Shown: positions 19,505-30,047 of the stretch, piece after piece
How positions within the stretch are numbered: position 1 is the stretch's first letter
Layout of the letters: every line of letters begins with the position of its first letter
NCBI GenBank assembly: GCA_023897205.1
Contig: JAHWDD010000001.1
Span: 372,001-436,000, forward strand
Direction of reading: 5' to 3'
Length of the DNA: 64,000 nt
From: Exophiala sp. HKRS030
Taxonomy: Eukaryota; Ascomycota; Eurotiomycetes; Chaetothyriales; Herpotrichiellaceae
Made by a program: the position numbers and the translations under genes
The notes under the pieces: generated by a model
Told to the model about the DNA's origin: nothing
The model's database searches: none
Seen by the model: only the letters and a program-made list of their open reading frames with translations

Positions 19505-20305
19505 ATGTCGGTCCAAACCCAAGATCTACAGGAAGTGCGTGCCAGTGTGGAAGCTGCTGCGGATTCTCTCGCGGCTCTTGACGTCTCTTCAACCCCCATC
19601 AGCAATCAGGACGACAAATCCCAGCCGCCAACCCCAGATGGATCGGGACGCCCAGCCAATTTCCAAGTCATTGCCCCCGGCCTATTCAGATCCAGCTACC
19701 CTCTGTACGCCCACTTCGACACCCTGTCGGATCTCGAGTTGAAGACCATCATCACCCTGGTTTCTTCGCCCATCCCGTTCGACTATGCCAACTTCATCAC
19801 GTCCAACGGCATCACCCACTACCAGATCCCCATCCAGGCCAACAAGGACCCCAAGGTCTACAGCCCGGACGGAACCGTCAACAAGGTGCTGAACCTGATC
19901 CTCGACCCGTCCAACTACCCGATGCTCATCCACTGCAACAAGGGCCGCCACCGCACCGGGACCATGGTCGCCTGCTTCCGCAAAGTCACCGGCTGGACCT
20001 TGGAGGATTGCATCGAAGAGTACGAACGCTATTCCAAGCCAAAGGACCGGCCCTTGGACAAGATCTTCATCGAACGTTACGACGCCAACACCTTGAAAGC
20101 CCTCGCCCTCGAAAGAGGCTACGTCGGCGGCATTTGGCGAGCACCGGTGCGATCCTCCACCAAATCGTCCGTCTACACCAACAATACCCTCGAGACTGCC
20201 ACCACGAGCGACGACTCCGAGTGCCCCCCGAACGACTACCAAGAGCGGGTCAAGAAAGAGAATGACGCCATCCTCGAATCCGCCAGACGCTGGTCGTACA
20301 AGTGA
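19505..20305 (+). CDS. Siw14-like plant-and-fungi atypical dual-specificity phosphatase (PFA-DSP)
   Basis: Single exon, 266 aa, ATG at 19505 (the frame extends 20 codons upstream to a TTG). PFA-DSPs include S. cerevisiae Siw14, which removes the 5-beta phosphate of inositol pyrophosphates, and the Oca proteins. The catalytic CX5R loop is IHCNKGRHRTG, with C144 and R150. The upstream landmarks APGLFRSSYP and the strand TIITLVSS match the family. The first ~50 residues are disordered. After the loop, DCIEEYERYSKPKDRPLDKIFIERY follows the family pattern. The C-terminal 60 residues are Ser/Thr-rich. A Siw14-type activity is likely because a complete CX5R is present, unlike some inactive Oca paralogs, but the substrate is inferred. 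Confidence 0.92.
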   Translation: MSVQTQDLQEVRASVEAAADSLAALDVSSTPISNQDDKSQPPTPDGSGRPANFQVIAPGLFRSSYPLYAHFDTLSDLELKTIITLVSSPIPFDYANFITSNGITHYQIPIQANKDPKVYSPDGTVNKVLNLILDPSNYPMLIHCNKGRHRTGTMVACFRKVTGWTLEDCIEEYERYSKPKDRPLDKIFIERYDANTLKALALERGYVGGIWRAPVRSSTKSSVYTNNTLETATTSDDSECPPNDYQERVKKENDAILESARRWSYK

Positions 20306-20342
20306 CCGTTCCGTCGTTGGCATCAGGTACCGGGTGTACACG

Positions 20343-20401
20343 ACAACAACAACAAACAACAACAACAATTGACATACGAAGAACAACAACAACAACAACA
20401 T
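20343..20401. repeat. CAA trinucleotide microsatellite, two blocks
   Basis: Interrupted (CAA)n at 20343-20369 and again at 20382-20401, just past the phosphatase stop and so probably in its 3' UTR. Confidence 0.9.
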
Positions 20402-21057
20402 TGCACGGCTGCACCGGATCGATTCATTATCACATCAATCCTTGGCTCTGTCAAACCCAGAGCATCCATCGGAACAGCAGGCCAAATGCGATGAATACAG
20501 TAGGGGGGAGGACATGGAGGTAACATCGGAGAGTTGGATCGGTGTGGCCAGAAGAGTTTTGAACACAGAAGGACCAGGGAGTGAACAGCTTCGAGAGACA
20601 GAGTATAGTCATGGGTATGGGTGGGTCACGAGAACTGAAAGAAATTCGGTCTGGTTTACCCGCCAGAGAGTGGTTCCTGTCGAACTGAAGCTGGAGAGAG
20701 TTCTGCTTGGTCTCGATCGGAAATGCGGTGGCAGCGAGTAAGGAAAGAGGGAAGAAGAAAAGGACAAAGGCATGTTATTTGCATGCTCTTTTGCAGCTCC
20801 TTTTCCTTTGGCATTTTTGTATTTTTTTTTGTCTTTTTTTTTGCATCTTGTGAAAGGGCAGGGCAAAGGCTTTGGAAAATGCATCATGCATGACACCTTC
20901 CAAAGGTGATGTGGCTTATATTGTGTTTTTTTTTTAAATTTGGCACAACATAGGTACTTGTAAGATACGGGTATAGCCACTTGGGTAGGCAAGTACTTGG
21001 GGGCAGGCAATGATCTGTCTCGTGAATGCAAAAGGAAAGAAAATTTCAACTCTGTCC

Positions 21058-21155
21058 TTGATCTTTTTCTTTTCCTTTTTCTTTTCCTTTTTCTTTTCCT
21101 TTTTCTTTTCCTTTTTTTTTAATTTTTTTTTAATTTTTTTTAAACCTTTTTAAAC
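21058..21155. repeat. Pyrimidine tandem repeat (CTTTTCCTTTTT)n and T/AA tract
   Basis: A 12-bp unit CTTTTCCTTTTT repeats about four times, followed by T8-10 runs separated by AA. It is a polypyrimidine low-complexity block between two convergent genes. Confidence 0.9.
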
Positions 21156-21435
21156 CGAAGCTCTGATATGTACCAAGATACAACAAACCTGTAGACTGGC
21201 TAGACCGTCAGAATATCGCTGGACCGTATTATATCACACCTGGTGTTTACTCAGCAGTATCAACCACCCAATCTCGGCGAAAAACAGCATATATCTGTAT
21301 ACATTCCTGAACGCTTCTTGTGTGACACCACTCGAAGCCGGCGTCACATTTACTCTACTCTGTTTATTTCAGGGAACAAAACAAATAAGCTTTCGGCAGG
21401 AGCTGGACCTTTATGTTTATATATATTGAATATCA

Positions 21436-24288
21436 TCACAAAGGTGGTCCAAATCGATCACAATCCCTGAGGCATCTTCTCAACACCCTCGAGACATTTT
21501 CTCGATCGTTCGTATCTTGCGTCTTCCACAGTCTGCGGACCGTGGCCCAGACTTGTTCGACCTTTTTCCGGTCCCCCGTGCACACCGTGTAGGCGCGCAG
21601 TAACCAACATATCAGCGGCCTCGTGGCTTGGACTTGGTGTTTTGACGTTATCGAAATAGGTCTCGTATCTCGCTCGTCTTGCATGTCCTGGTCTTGCATG
21701 TCCTGGTCTTGCTCGCGGTCTTCGTATTGGCCGTTATGATCTTGCCCTTCGTAGTGCGGACCCTGATATTCTCCTTCATGTTCACTTCTTTGCTCTTCTA
21801 AATGCCCTGATTCATCATGCTGCCGGTGCTGTTGGAAAGCAGGATCGATCACTTGACTAGGCGACGGTAAAACGTATTCGCCTTCTTCTCGATCTAAAGC
21901 CGCGTCGCCGAGAGGGTAGTATGTCTCTTGTGTATGTGGAAGCGATTGTTTGGTAGTGTATGAGGAGGATGGCGACGACGACGACTTGAACAATGCCCTT
22001 TTCTGTTCTTCTTCCTCATCAAAGAGCTCGGCGTGAACGCGCTCAATGTGTTTGCGGCGTTCTCGAGGAAACACTGCCAGATCTAGAACAAACTCATTCC
22101 ATGTGCTAAGCTTCTTCATAGGTGTTGGGCGTGTGGGATCAGACGTGTGCTCAGGGGATCGCTCGATTGCCTCGGACGTGGGCAATGTGGCATCGGCATC
22201 TCTCGAAAACTTGCCCCTTGAAGCAGCTTGCCCGGCTCGGATGGCGTCTTGACATGCTTTCCAGACCAGATCCAGCCGTTGATTATTCCAGGACGCATCA
22301 GGGTCTCGAGTGGCTCCATGCAAGGCAAATCCTTTGAACAACAACTGGAAGAATACGCTCTGCATGGGTAGGTTGAAGAGGGTTTTCATCTCCTCGAGCA
22401 AGACTGTGATCCGGTTGAGGTTCCCAGAGACATTGACATGGTGAGAGATCATGGTGCGAAAAGTGACATGATCAGGAGTAAGTGGCATTGCGTCCTGTAG
22501 CTGTTGGTGTTGTTCGGGAAGTATATCCTTCAACCTCGACGCCTTCAGCAACACCCTCTTCAGATGATTGGCTGCTAGTTCATGTTCGATCACTTCCCCT
22601 CCAGGCAACGGATATCGTCTGTACAAGACAGTCTGACCATCGTCCCGTCTGCCTCGTCGCAGGTTTTCTTGGAGGCTTTTCATGCGTTCATATATCTGCT
22701 CCGCAGCAGTTGGCTCTTGTGCGTTGTACAAAGACGCAATCACGCAGTTGAGCACCAGAGTATCAATAATCTCGCCAGCATCTACAAAATCTCGATAAGC
22801 TTTTCGTACACCGTCTCCATCGGCTCGCAATCCATGGTAGTAGATGACACTTACGCGACCGAGCCGGTTCAGACGAAGGCCACGGTCATGCATCTCCTTC
22901 AACACCATCTGCGCCAGGGGATACTTGTTGGCTCGGACTGCAATATCGAAGAGGATGTTGAGAGTTACATGATGGGACTTGACGCCTGCCTCGTGTTCCA
23001 TCCGTCTCCATATTCGAAAGGCGGCGTTGACTTCTGATTGAGTGACCTTTGCGAATGATCGTCCAGCTAGGTAGATGGCCGAAGCCCATTCAGCCCTAGT
23101 GACTGGTACATCCGCCCTTTGCGCATCGTCAATCAGTGAGAGATACCTGATCATCGACTTTTCGCTCTTTTGCCATGGAGTTGCCATGCGTTGTAAGAAA
23201 ACCCGTACTATACCTCGGGGCAAGAATGCCATACCAGGCTGCGGTAGCCTTTTGTAGGCTTTGAACAGCTCTGCATTGCTGGAGTGGTTGTCCAGTAGTA
23301 AATCAACAAAATCCTGGGTGACACTGACTTCCCGTAGTTGACGTGAAAGCAGTCTTTCCTCGACCTCTTTTAAAGGCGATTTGTAGTCTTCATCATCGTT
23401 ATAGAACTCCGCAAATGCTTGTGGTGGAGCAAAGTCCTCTGACAACTTGAACGCATAATCCTCCAGCAGCACGGGTGTTGGAGAAGCATCAGGCGACTCG
23501 GGGTCGAACCGTCTGTGGTTGGTATAATAGTACAAGTCAACCAATGCCTTGTAATCATCCCTCGACAGAACGACCTCCGGAGGTGGTGGTGCGGGCTCGA
23601 TTCGAACGGGTGCGTGCTTTGTCGACTCGGCCAGTTTGGACTTCATTTGAGCCAGTTTATTCTCAAGTTTCCTCACAGAGTTTAGAAGTTGCACCTGTTC
23701 CTCAAGCTGAGATGCCGACCGCTCTTGCTCCTCCTGCTCATGCTCCTTTTTGTCTGCCTCTTCCCTCACAGGTTCTTGTCTCATTTCGTCCATCTTGTCC
23801 TGAAGCACATCCAAATCATGGAAGAACCCCATCGGCAGGCGGCTTTTGGCGGCGAATTCAAAGGTATTATCATCGAAAAAGTCCTTCACACGATTGGCTT
23901 GTCTAGGCCGTGCTTGTGCTAATCGAGACGTGGTACTCATGTTTCGACAGCGAGCCTGGAAAGATCTTGCGTCTGCAGGGTGGCGGCTATATGTCCTGTG
24001 ACCGTCCATCGCTCGGATGGCAGCTCCTCCATTGCCTGAGACGCCCTTTGATTGATCTCGAGAGTTCTTTCTGGCTCGGTGGCAGCTTGTGGCGTGCGCC
24101 AATGCGCCGTAGAACATCGACTCGAGCGACTGTGCATCTTGTACTCGCAGGGCCGTTGATACATTACGGGATTGGCGGCAGGTAGTCAGACGGCTCGACG
24201 GGAAAAGGAAATCGCAAAAGGCTAGAGGAGACGTCGAGGTCGTATTCTGAATGCTTCTGCACCCTGCAAACTTCGAAGGCCGGTGCAT
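21436..24288 (-). CDS. Mitochondrial pentatricopeptide-repeat (PPR)-like protein
   Basis: Single exon, 950 aa, ATG at 24288. The N-terminus is Arg/Ser-rich with almost no acidic residues, as in a matrix-targeting presequence. A Glu-rich coiled coil (about residues 180-240) follows. The middle part has tandem helical repeats readable as PPR-type, for example TLNILFDIAVRANKYPLAQ, MVLKEMHDRGLRL and LVLNCVIASLYNAQEPTAAE. The C-terminus contains a low-complexity insert with two QDQDM-type repeats and then helices. PPR proteins bind organellar RNA and help its processing or translation. The exact ortholog was not recognised. It is divergent from the mS23 gene across 379 bp, a plausible mitochondrial-function pair. 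A further short open frame at 24222-24464 in another frame could mark an unplaced first exon or a uORF. Confidence 0.8.
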   Translation of the reverse strand: MHRPSKFAGCRSIQNTTSTSPLAFCDFLFPSSRLTTCRQSRNVSTALRVQDAQSLESMFYGALAHATSCHRARKNSRDQSKGVSGNGGAAIRAMDGHRTYSRHPADARSFQARCRNMSTTSRLAQARPRQANRVKDFFDDNTFEFAAKSRLPMGFFHDLDVLQDKMDEMRQEPVREEADKKEHEQEEQERSASQLEEQVQLLNSVRKLENKLAQMKSKLAESTKHAPVRIEPAPPPPEVVLSRDDYKALVDLYYYTNHRRFDPESPDASPTPVLLEDYAFKLSEDFAPPQAFAEFYNDDEDYKSPLKEVEERLLSRQLREVSVTQDFVDLLLDNHSSNAELFKAYKRLPQPGMAFLPRGIVRVFLQRMATPWQKSEKSMIRYLSLIDDAQRADVPVTRAEWASAIYLAGRSFAKVTQSEVNAAFRIWRRMEHEAGVKSHHVTLNILFDIAVRANKYPLAQMVLKEMHDRGLRLNRLGRVSVIYYHGLRADGDGVRKAYRDFVDAGEIIDTLVLNCVIASLYNAQEPTAAEQIYERMKSLQENLRRGRRDDGQTVLYRRYPLPGGEVIEHELAANHLKRVLLKASRLKDILPEQHQQLQDAMPLTPDHVTFRTMISHHVNVSGNLNRITVLLEEMKTLFNLPMQSVFFQLLFKGFALHGATRDPDASWNNQRLDLVWKACQDAIRAGQAASRGKFSRDADATLPTSEAIERSPEHTSDPTRPTPMKKLSTWNEFVLDLAVFPRERRKHIERVHAELFDEEEEQKRALFKSSSSPSSSYTTKQSLPHTQETYYPLGDAALDREEGEYVLPSPSQVIDPAFQQHRQHDESGHLEEQRSEHEGEYQGPHYEGQDHNGQYEDREQDQDMQDQDMQDERDTRPISITSKHQVQATRPLICWLLRAYTVCTGDRKKVEQVWATVRRLWKTQDTNDRENVSRVLRRCLRDCDRFGPPL

Positions 24289-24667
24289 ATGACCGCAGGC
24301 ATATTCTCACCGAAGGTCCCTACGGAGGCGAGAAGAGCCTTGGATGTAGGGGTGTTCGTCGAGGGAATGAGATTCAGGGCGTTCTTTGTGCTGTGTAGTC
24401 GTAGTAAGACAGACCTCCGTCTCATGGTCGGCAGAGTGGAAAATACATAATATGGAATGGGCATCCTCTTAGCGCGACTTTTTCGCCGCAGCCCTTTCGG
24501 AGCTTTCGAATTATTTCGACTTGCTCAAGCAAGACAGAGCATCAAACCCCCTACCACGTTTCCGCCCGTCTACATACAATGCGATAACCAAAGGTCAGAT
24601 CTGCCCAGCAAGCCTAATTGAAATCTTTCTCCTCTTCTATCAGCTTCCCACCACCTCCCTGTCCGCG
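24289..24667. promoter_or_regulatory. Divergent promoter of the PPR-like and mS23 genes
   Basis: 379 bp between two starts whose products are both predicted to be mitochondrial. No specific motif was identified. Confidence 0.45.
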
Positions 24668-25522
24668 ATGGGCCGCCTGGACCTCACGGCGATCAACGTC
24701 CGCAAAACAGTCCTCCAGAACATCGCATCCGGCAGAATATCAACGACGCCGATCTGGACGGACGTCGTTCGCGACGTCCCTCCGGCACAGATACTGATCC
24801 GGCAACAACCTCAAAAACACCGATTGACGAGAGTCCGCACGCGAACGCTGCCCAACGGGAGGACCGAGCAATACGCACAAGTGACGGAACCGAAAAAGGC
24901 CAGGTCGACCAAGACGCAAAATTTGTTTACGCCGCGACACCTCCGGTACGAGGAAGATGAACTACGAAAAAGCTTCTTCAACGACCACCCTTGGGAGCTG
25001 GCCCGGCCGCGGGTCGTACTGGAAACGTCCGGGGACCAGTACAGGAATGCGGACTGGTCGAAGGGGGTCCAGCAGCCGGGGATAGCACTGTCGGGAGAGT
25101 CGGTGGTCCAGAGGCAGCTCTGGTTGCTCGAGAACGTGCCCGACATCACCGTCCCTCAGGCCTACGACGTTGCCCGAAAAGAGTTTTACGCCCTGCGACG
25201 GTCGGAGGAGATTAGGAACAGAATCGCGGCGGAAGAGGCGAGACACATGGGCGCCAGGTTCGGCAAGTCCGCCATCCAGGTCAGCATGGGCATCGAGAAC
25301 GACATGTACAACGACTGGGACGCGTGGGCGCGGCAGATGGTCAACGAGCAGACTCAACGTCTGGCGGCCTTTTCGGGGACCGTCATGGCCTCGGAGGAGG
25401 ACGCATTGAGAGACGTCAACAAGGCTGAAGAACAACGTCCTCCAGCGGCACCGATCGGCGCCGGTGTGTTTGCTCAACAACAGAAAACGGACGCCAGGGC
25501 GCAAAGGAACGATGCTGCATGA
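24668..25522 (+). CDS. rsm25: Mitochondrial small-subunit ribosomal protein mS23 (Rsm25 / S25)
   Basis: Single exon, 284 aa. The frame extends upstream to 24521 through a non-ATG codon; the ATG at 24668 gives the family start MGRLDLTAINVRKT. The protein matches fungal mitochondrial 37S component Rsm25/mS23: TPIWTDVVRDVPPAQIL, then an Arg-rich segment, then LRYEEDELRKSFFNDHPWELARPRV and VPQAYDVARKEFYALRRSEEIRNR. The internal sequence RYEEDELRKSFFNDHPWEL is the most conserved core of the family. The C-terminal ~50 residues are disordered. Size fits the family. Its divergent partner is a PPR-like gene. Confidence 0.92.
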   Translation: MGRLDLTAINVRKTVLQNIASGRISTTPIWTDVVRDVPPAQILIRQQPQKHRLTRVRTRTLPNGRTEQYAQVTEPKKARSTKTQNLFTPRHLRYEEDELRKSFFNDHPWELARPRVVLETSGDQYRNADWSKGVQQPGIALSGESVVQRQLWLLENVPDITVPQAYDVARKEFYALRRSEEIRNRIAAEEARHMGARFGKSAIQVSMGIENDMYNDWDAWARQMVNEQTQRLAAFSGTVMASEEDALRDVNKAEEQRPPAAPIGAGVFAQQQKTDARAQRNDAA

Positions 25523-25825
25523 TTCCTGGAGGTACATTTTTGGCCTGCCCAATCAAGTTTGGGGCTACAATTGTACTGCGTAAATGTGTATTCAAACAAC
25601 TAAAGCTCCAAGGAGGACGGGCATTTCAATATGAGAGCTTGTTTTATTATGATACCAAAAACGAAACCTGGACACTTTTGACATTATCCTCCCCTCATAA
25701 AAGAAGTCCGTGTTGCGTGAAAAGGAGAAAATAAAACAAGGTCTCTGAGACACCGATTTCTATCTCTATTTGTGTTACAACGTAGTAACAATTTACATAG
25801 ACCCAGTTGTCGTGTCAAGGAAAAT
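25523..25825. other. Convergent intergenic, 303 bp
   Basis: 3' ends of the mS23 and argininosuccinate lyase genes meet here. It is AT-rich and no gene is seen. Confidence 0.6.
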
Positions 25826-27223
25826 TTATTCGAGCAACTTTTGAATCCTAGAAATCTGTTCCTCGACGCTCTTTTTGCTCGTCCCACCCAGGACCGTCCT
25901 CTTCTCGACGCTGGCCTCGTAGTTGAAGGCGCCCATGACGTCGTCGCCGAACCTGGGGTCGACGCCCTGCAGCTGTTTCAGACTCAGTCGGTCCATGGGC
26001 TTGCCCTCCTTCTCGGCCAGGGCGACGACGCGGCCGCTGATGTGGTGGGTCTCGCGGAAGGGGACGCCCTTGCGGACCAGGTAGTCGGCCAGGTCGGTGG
26101 CGAGCATGTCCGGAGTGAGGGCGGCCTTCATCTTGTCAGGGAAGATGGAGAGGGTCGACAGGACCCCGGTGGCGATCTGGATCGAATCGGCCGTGGTCTT
26201 GACGCCGTCGAGCATGGGCTCGAACGACTCCTGGAGGTCCTTGTTGTAGGTCGAAGGGAGGCCCTTGACGCTCATCATCAGGCCCGCCATGTAGCCGAAC
26301 ACGCGGCCGCTCTTGCCCCGGAGCAGCTCCAGCGAGTCCGGGTTCTTCTTCTGGGGCATCAGGCTGCTGCCCGTCGAGTAGGCGTCGGCGAGCCGGACGA
26401 ACCCAAACTCGGCCGTCGAGTAGATGATCAGGTCCTCGGCCCAGCGCGAGATGTGCTGCATGAGAGTCGCGGCCCACTGGAGCGTCTCGACGACGAAGTC
26501 CCGGTCGGCCACGGCGGCCATCGAGTTGTTGATGATGCCCTCGAACCCCAGCTCCCTCGCCATGGCCTCGCGGTCGATGCCGAACGGGTTGCCCACCAGC
26601 GCGCCCGACCCCAACGGGGACCTGTTGACGCGCTTGATCACCTCCCTCAACCGCTCGAGGTCCGACGTGAAGACGCTCCCGTAACTCAGGAGCCAGTGCG
26701 ACCAGCGGATGGGCTGCGCCCGTTGGAGGTGAGTGTACCCCGGCATCAAGGCGGAGATTTCGGACTGGGCGCGAGACGTCGTCACGCGGAGCAGAGAGAC
26801 GAGGTGTCGTTCCATCTCCCTCAGCTGGTCGCGCAGCCACAGCCTCATGCCCGTGCCGACCTGGTCGTTGCGGCTTCGTCCCGTGTGCAGCTTGCCCGCG
26901 ATCTGCGTGCCGATGATCTCGCCCAGCCGCCGCTCGTTGGCCGTGTGGATGTCCTCGTCGACGCCGGGCTTGATCTCGAACTTGCCACTCTCCCACTCCG
27001 AGAGGACCTCCCCGAACCCCTTTTCGATCGCGAGGAATTCGTCCTGGGTCAAGATGCCGATCTTGGCGTTGGCGCGGGCGTATGCTATGCTCCCTCGGAT
27101 GTCCTGGGCGTAGATGGCCCGGTCAAAGTAGATGGACTCGTTGTACGACACCATCAGAGGGTCGAGGCCGCCGGTGAAGCGACCCCCCCATAGCATGTTG
27201 GCGTTGGGTTTGGATTCCGACAT
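25826..27223 (-). CDS. ARG4: Argininosuccinate lyase
   Basis: Single exon, 465 aa, ATG at 27223. It cleaves argininosuccinate to arginine and fumarate, the last step of arginine synthesis. The fold is the aspartase/fumarase superfamily tetramer. Visible markers: [10 protein letters not shown] at the start, [10 protein letters not shown] (conserved region 1), [10 protein letters not shown] (region 2, catalytic His), and the signature [13 protein letters not shown], whose serine is the catalytic base. The length is normal and the frame complete. Codon third positions are so GC-rich that the opposite strand is open over nearly the whole gene; that antisense frame is rejected. The next gene in the same direction is fumarase, which can consume the fumarate made here. 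Confidence 0.98.
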   Translation of the reverse strand: MSESKPNANMLWGGRFTGGLDPLMVSYNESIYFDRAIYAQDIRGSIAYARANAKIGILTQDEFLAIEKGFGEVLSEWESGKFEIKPGVDEDIHTANERRLGEIIGTQIAGKLHTGRSRNDQVGTGMRLWLRDQLREMERHLVSLLRVTTSRAQSEISALMPGYTHLQRAQPIRWSHWLLSYGSVFTSDLERLREVIKRVNRSPLGSGALVGNPFGIDREAMARELGFEGIINNSMAAVADRDFVVETLQWAATLMQHISRWAEDLIIYSTAEFGFVRLADAYSTGSSLMPQKKNPDSLELLRGKSGRVFGYMAGLMMSVKGLPSTYNKDLQESFEPMLDGVKTTADSIQIATGVLSTLSIFPDKMKAALTPDMLATDLADYLVRKGVPFRETHHISGRVVALAEKEGKPMDRLSLKQLQGVDPRFGDDVMGAFNYEASVEKRTVLGGTSKKSVEEQISRIQKLLE

Positions 27224-27798
27224 GGCTGTTTGATGTTGTTGGTCTGGAGATATGGGGTGAGAGTCTGTGGAGAATGTAGCTCAAAAACTTTTTTGAACTC
27301 CCCAGATTAGACGTTCTAATCTCAATGATAAGCGACGAGACCTTTGGGGGGCAGAGAGAATGCGACGATGGAGCTATGCACCAGATAGACTGGTACTTCG
27401 AGAATGGAACATTTGTTACTGAGTCATTTGCCGTTTACTTTTATCTAGCGACGAGCAAAAAGTTCCCCATCGACGCCCGGATAACTTGCCTGTCTGGGGT
27501 GACCACTTTAGGTTAGTTGTCTCTATCCGATAGGAATAAGTAGCATCGCCTAACGTTACAGACACTAATACGGATACTTGTACAATCGTCTTCTACTTGC
27601 TTCAAAGCCCTCTGGAAGATATATCCAGACTTATATAGAGTAATATAATGCTTGGCCATGAATCTGAGGCCAGCCGGAGCATCGGTATGATCCTAGTCAA
27701 GCAAAGAAAGAAAGACAAGTGTCAGTTGTACATTGAATGTGTTCAAAAATCCATTTTGGATACTCGAAAGAGCTCAAATATGGTACAAAAGTTTAAAT
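27224..27798. other. Intergenic, 575 bp, between argininosuccinate lyase and fumarase
   Basis: Promoter side of the lyase gene and 3' side of fumarase. No gene or clear motif seen. Confidence 0.55.
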
Positions 27799-29527
27799 TT
27801 ATTTCTTCTCCTTGGGGGCCAACATCAGTTCTGGTCGGACATATTTGTCAAAGTCTTCAGACGAGAGCGCCTTCAATTCCATAGCCGACTCCTTGAGTGT
27901 CAAACCCTTCTTGTGAGCGTTCTTGGCCACCTTGGAAGCCATGTCGTAACCGATGACTGGATTGAGACAGGTGACAAGCATAAGACTGCGAACAAATTAA
28001 TATTAACTTCGAAATCAATAGTACGTCAGAGTCATACCTTTCGTGCAGCAAAGTACCAATTCTCTTCTCATCGGCCTGTAGTCCTTCCACCAAGTGTTCT
28101 ACAAATCCGTTCATGGCATCGGACAGAATTCTCGAGCTGTGAAGGAGGTTTCGGATCATAAGGGGCTTGAAGACGTTCAGCTCAAATTGACCACTGAGAC
28201 CTCCAACGGTGGCAGCCGTGTGGTTACCCATGACCTGTGCAGCCACCATAGTCATAGCTTCACACTGGGTTGGGTTGACCTTCCCGGGCATGATACTGCT
28301 GCCGGGTTCGTTCTCGGGTAGAACCAACTCGCCGAGACCGCAGCGAGGGCCGGAGCCAAGGTATCTGATATCGTTGGCAATCTTGAAGAGACTGACGGCA
28401 AGAGTGTTGAGGGTTCCAGAAGCCTCGACGATGCTGTCATGAGCGGCCAGAACCTCGAACTTGTTGGGAGCAGTGATGAACTCAGTGCCAGTCATCTTGG
28501 TGACCTCTTCGGCTATTCCTTCCGCAAAGCCCTTGAAGGTGTTGAGCCCAGTACCGACGGCCGTACCACCTTGAGCTAGTTGCCGGAGGTGTGGTAGAGA
28601 TGCCTGAATTCGTTCCAGGTTTCGATCAAGCTGGGCGACGTAACCACTGAACTCCTGTCCCAAAGTCAAGGGAGTGGCATCCTGCAAATGCGTTCGACCG
28701 ATCTTGATGATCTTGTCAAATGCCTCCACTTTCTTTTGTAGAGCATCTCGCAGGTTGGTAAGAGCCGGGATCAGTCTTTGTTCGAAGTCGAGGACAGCCG
28801 CGATGTGCATGACGGTCGGGAAGGAGTCGTTCGAGCTGGCAGACATATTGACATGGTCATTGGGGTGGACAGGCTTCTTGCTGCCCATCTGTCCGCCGAG
28901 GATCTCAATGGCACGGTTAGAGATGACTTCGTTAGCATTCATATTGGACTGGGTGCCGGAGCCGGTTTGCCAAACGACGAGAGGGAAGTGGTCAATCAGC
29001 TTGAGCGCAGCCACCTCGGCGGCAGCTTGTTGAATGGCTTCTCCAACCTTGGGATCTAGGAAGGCTTGTCAACCCTGTGTACTGAGAATATACAGCTCGG
29101 GCTACTTACCGAGTCCATAGCGCATGTTCACCGTAGCAGCTGCACCCTTGAGGATACCGAAAGCTCGCACGACACCCTCCGGCATGCGGTCTTGTGGCTG
29201 ATTGATCTTGAAGTTCCCCAGAGACCGCTGCGTCTGTGCACCCCAGTATTTATCTGAAGGTACCTCGATAGGTCCGAAGGCATCCGTCTCCGTTCTCGTA
29301 GAAGCCGCCATGTTTCTCGTTGTGCTGAACGTCCGGTAGGAGCTTGGGGAGGTGCTAAAGGTCGCCGGAGAAGGTCTTCGAGAGGCTTGCGAAGGATAAG
29401 AGCAGGAAAGTCTTTGGGCCGGTATTCTCAAGCTTTGGCTACTCCGCACTGCTTTAGATGCATGTGACAAGGAGGATTTTGCTGAAGTCGGAGTCTTGAC
29501 CGAGGATGAAAGTCGGCCGAGCATCAT
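27799..29527 (-). CDS. FUM1: Fumarate hydratase, class II, mitochondrial
   Basis: Three exons, 29110-29527, 28038-29055 and 27799-27985, with 54- and 52-nt introns, give 540 aa. It hydrates fumarate to malate in the TCA cycle, with a cytosolic pool in DNA-damage responses. The first ~70 residues are Ser/Arg-rich with no acidic residues, a clear mitochondrial presequence, followed by M73 ([16 protein letters not shown]) that could start a cytosolic form. Core motifs: [42 protein letters not shown], and the signature [13 protein letters not shown]. Both splices restore conserved text: [12 protein letters not shown] and [16 protein letters not shown]. The end APKEKK is typical. It lies tandem with argininosuccinate lyase and an AIF-like gene. 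Confidence 0.97.
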
Positions 29528-30047
29528 GGCGAAGAGGACGAATAAATAGAGGAAAAGACTACCACAAGACGCAGAAAGAAGTTAGATCTATGTAGGGCAA
29601 ACTATTTCTCGCGATCGTCAAAAACATTGAAATGCGCTGAGTAGAGGAAATGGGCGAGAGAAAGCCATGGACCTCTCCATTGGTTCCCTGCCGGCCCCGA
29701 TCCGATAAAGCTGGAGCTCCAGAAAAATATTATGTAGTCGTCGGCAAATATCGCGACAACAGGGGGCAGAAGCATGAATAAGCACCCTCTGTCATTCCTG
29801 ATTCTCCCGGTGCTGGTCATGTCTCTGGACCATGTATTTCAAGGTGTACTACAGTAATAAAAGTGAGAAAGATTTTGGGAGCTCCGGAATCTAATGGTAT
29901 GATGCCCGATTATAAACAGCTTCTATGCAACTATCAAACGCTCAAAGTCCTCCCTGCAGGTCTGCCTTTCGCACCCGCTGACAAGACTGGGTATCTCTAT
30001 ACAAAATCAAAGCCAAAGTTCTCGACATGCTACACTGACGATATAGA
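29528..30047. other. Intergenic, 520 bp
   Basis: Upstream of fumarase and downstream of the AIF-like gene. No gene seen. Confidence 0.55.

Larger units (their letters stand above)
20306..21435. other. Convergent intergenic, 1.1 kb, low-complexity rich
   Basis: Region between the phosphatase and PPR gene 3' ends. It contains CAA microsatellites and a pyrimidine tandem repeat (listed separately). No gene is supported. Confidence 0.6.

Noticed and set aside
19682..20401. Minus-strand open frame over the Siw14-like phosphatase
   Set aside because: Antisense shadow with a Val/Gly-rich composition; the plus strand carries a complete CX5R enzyme.
25772..27193. Plus-strand open frame of about 470 codons across argininosuccinate lyase
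   Set aside because: It is antisense to a complete enzyme and arises from very GC-rich third positions. It has no recognisable domain and starts at a non-ATG codon.
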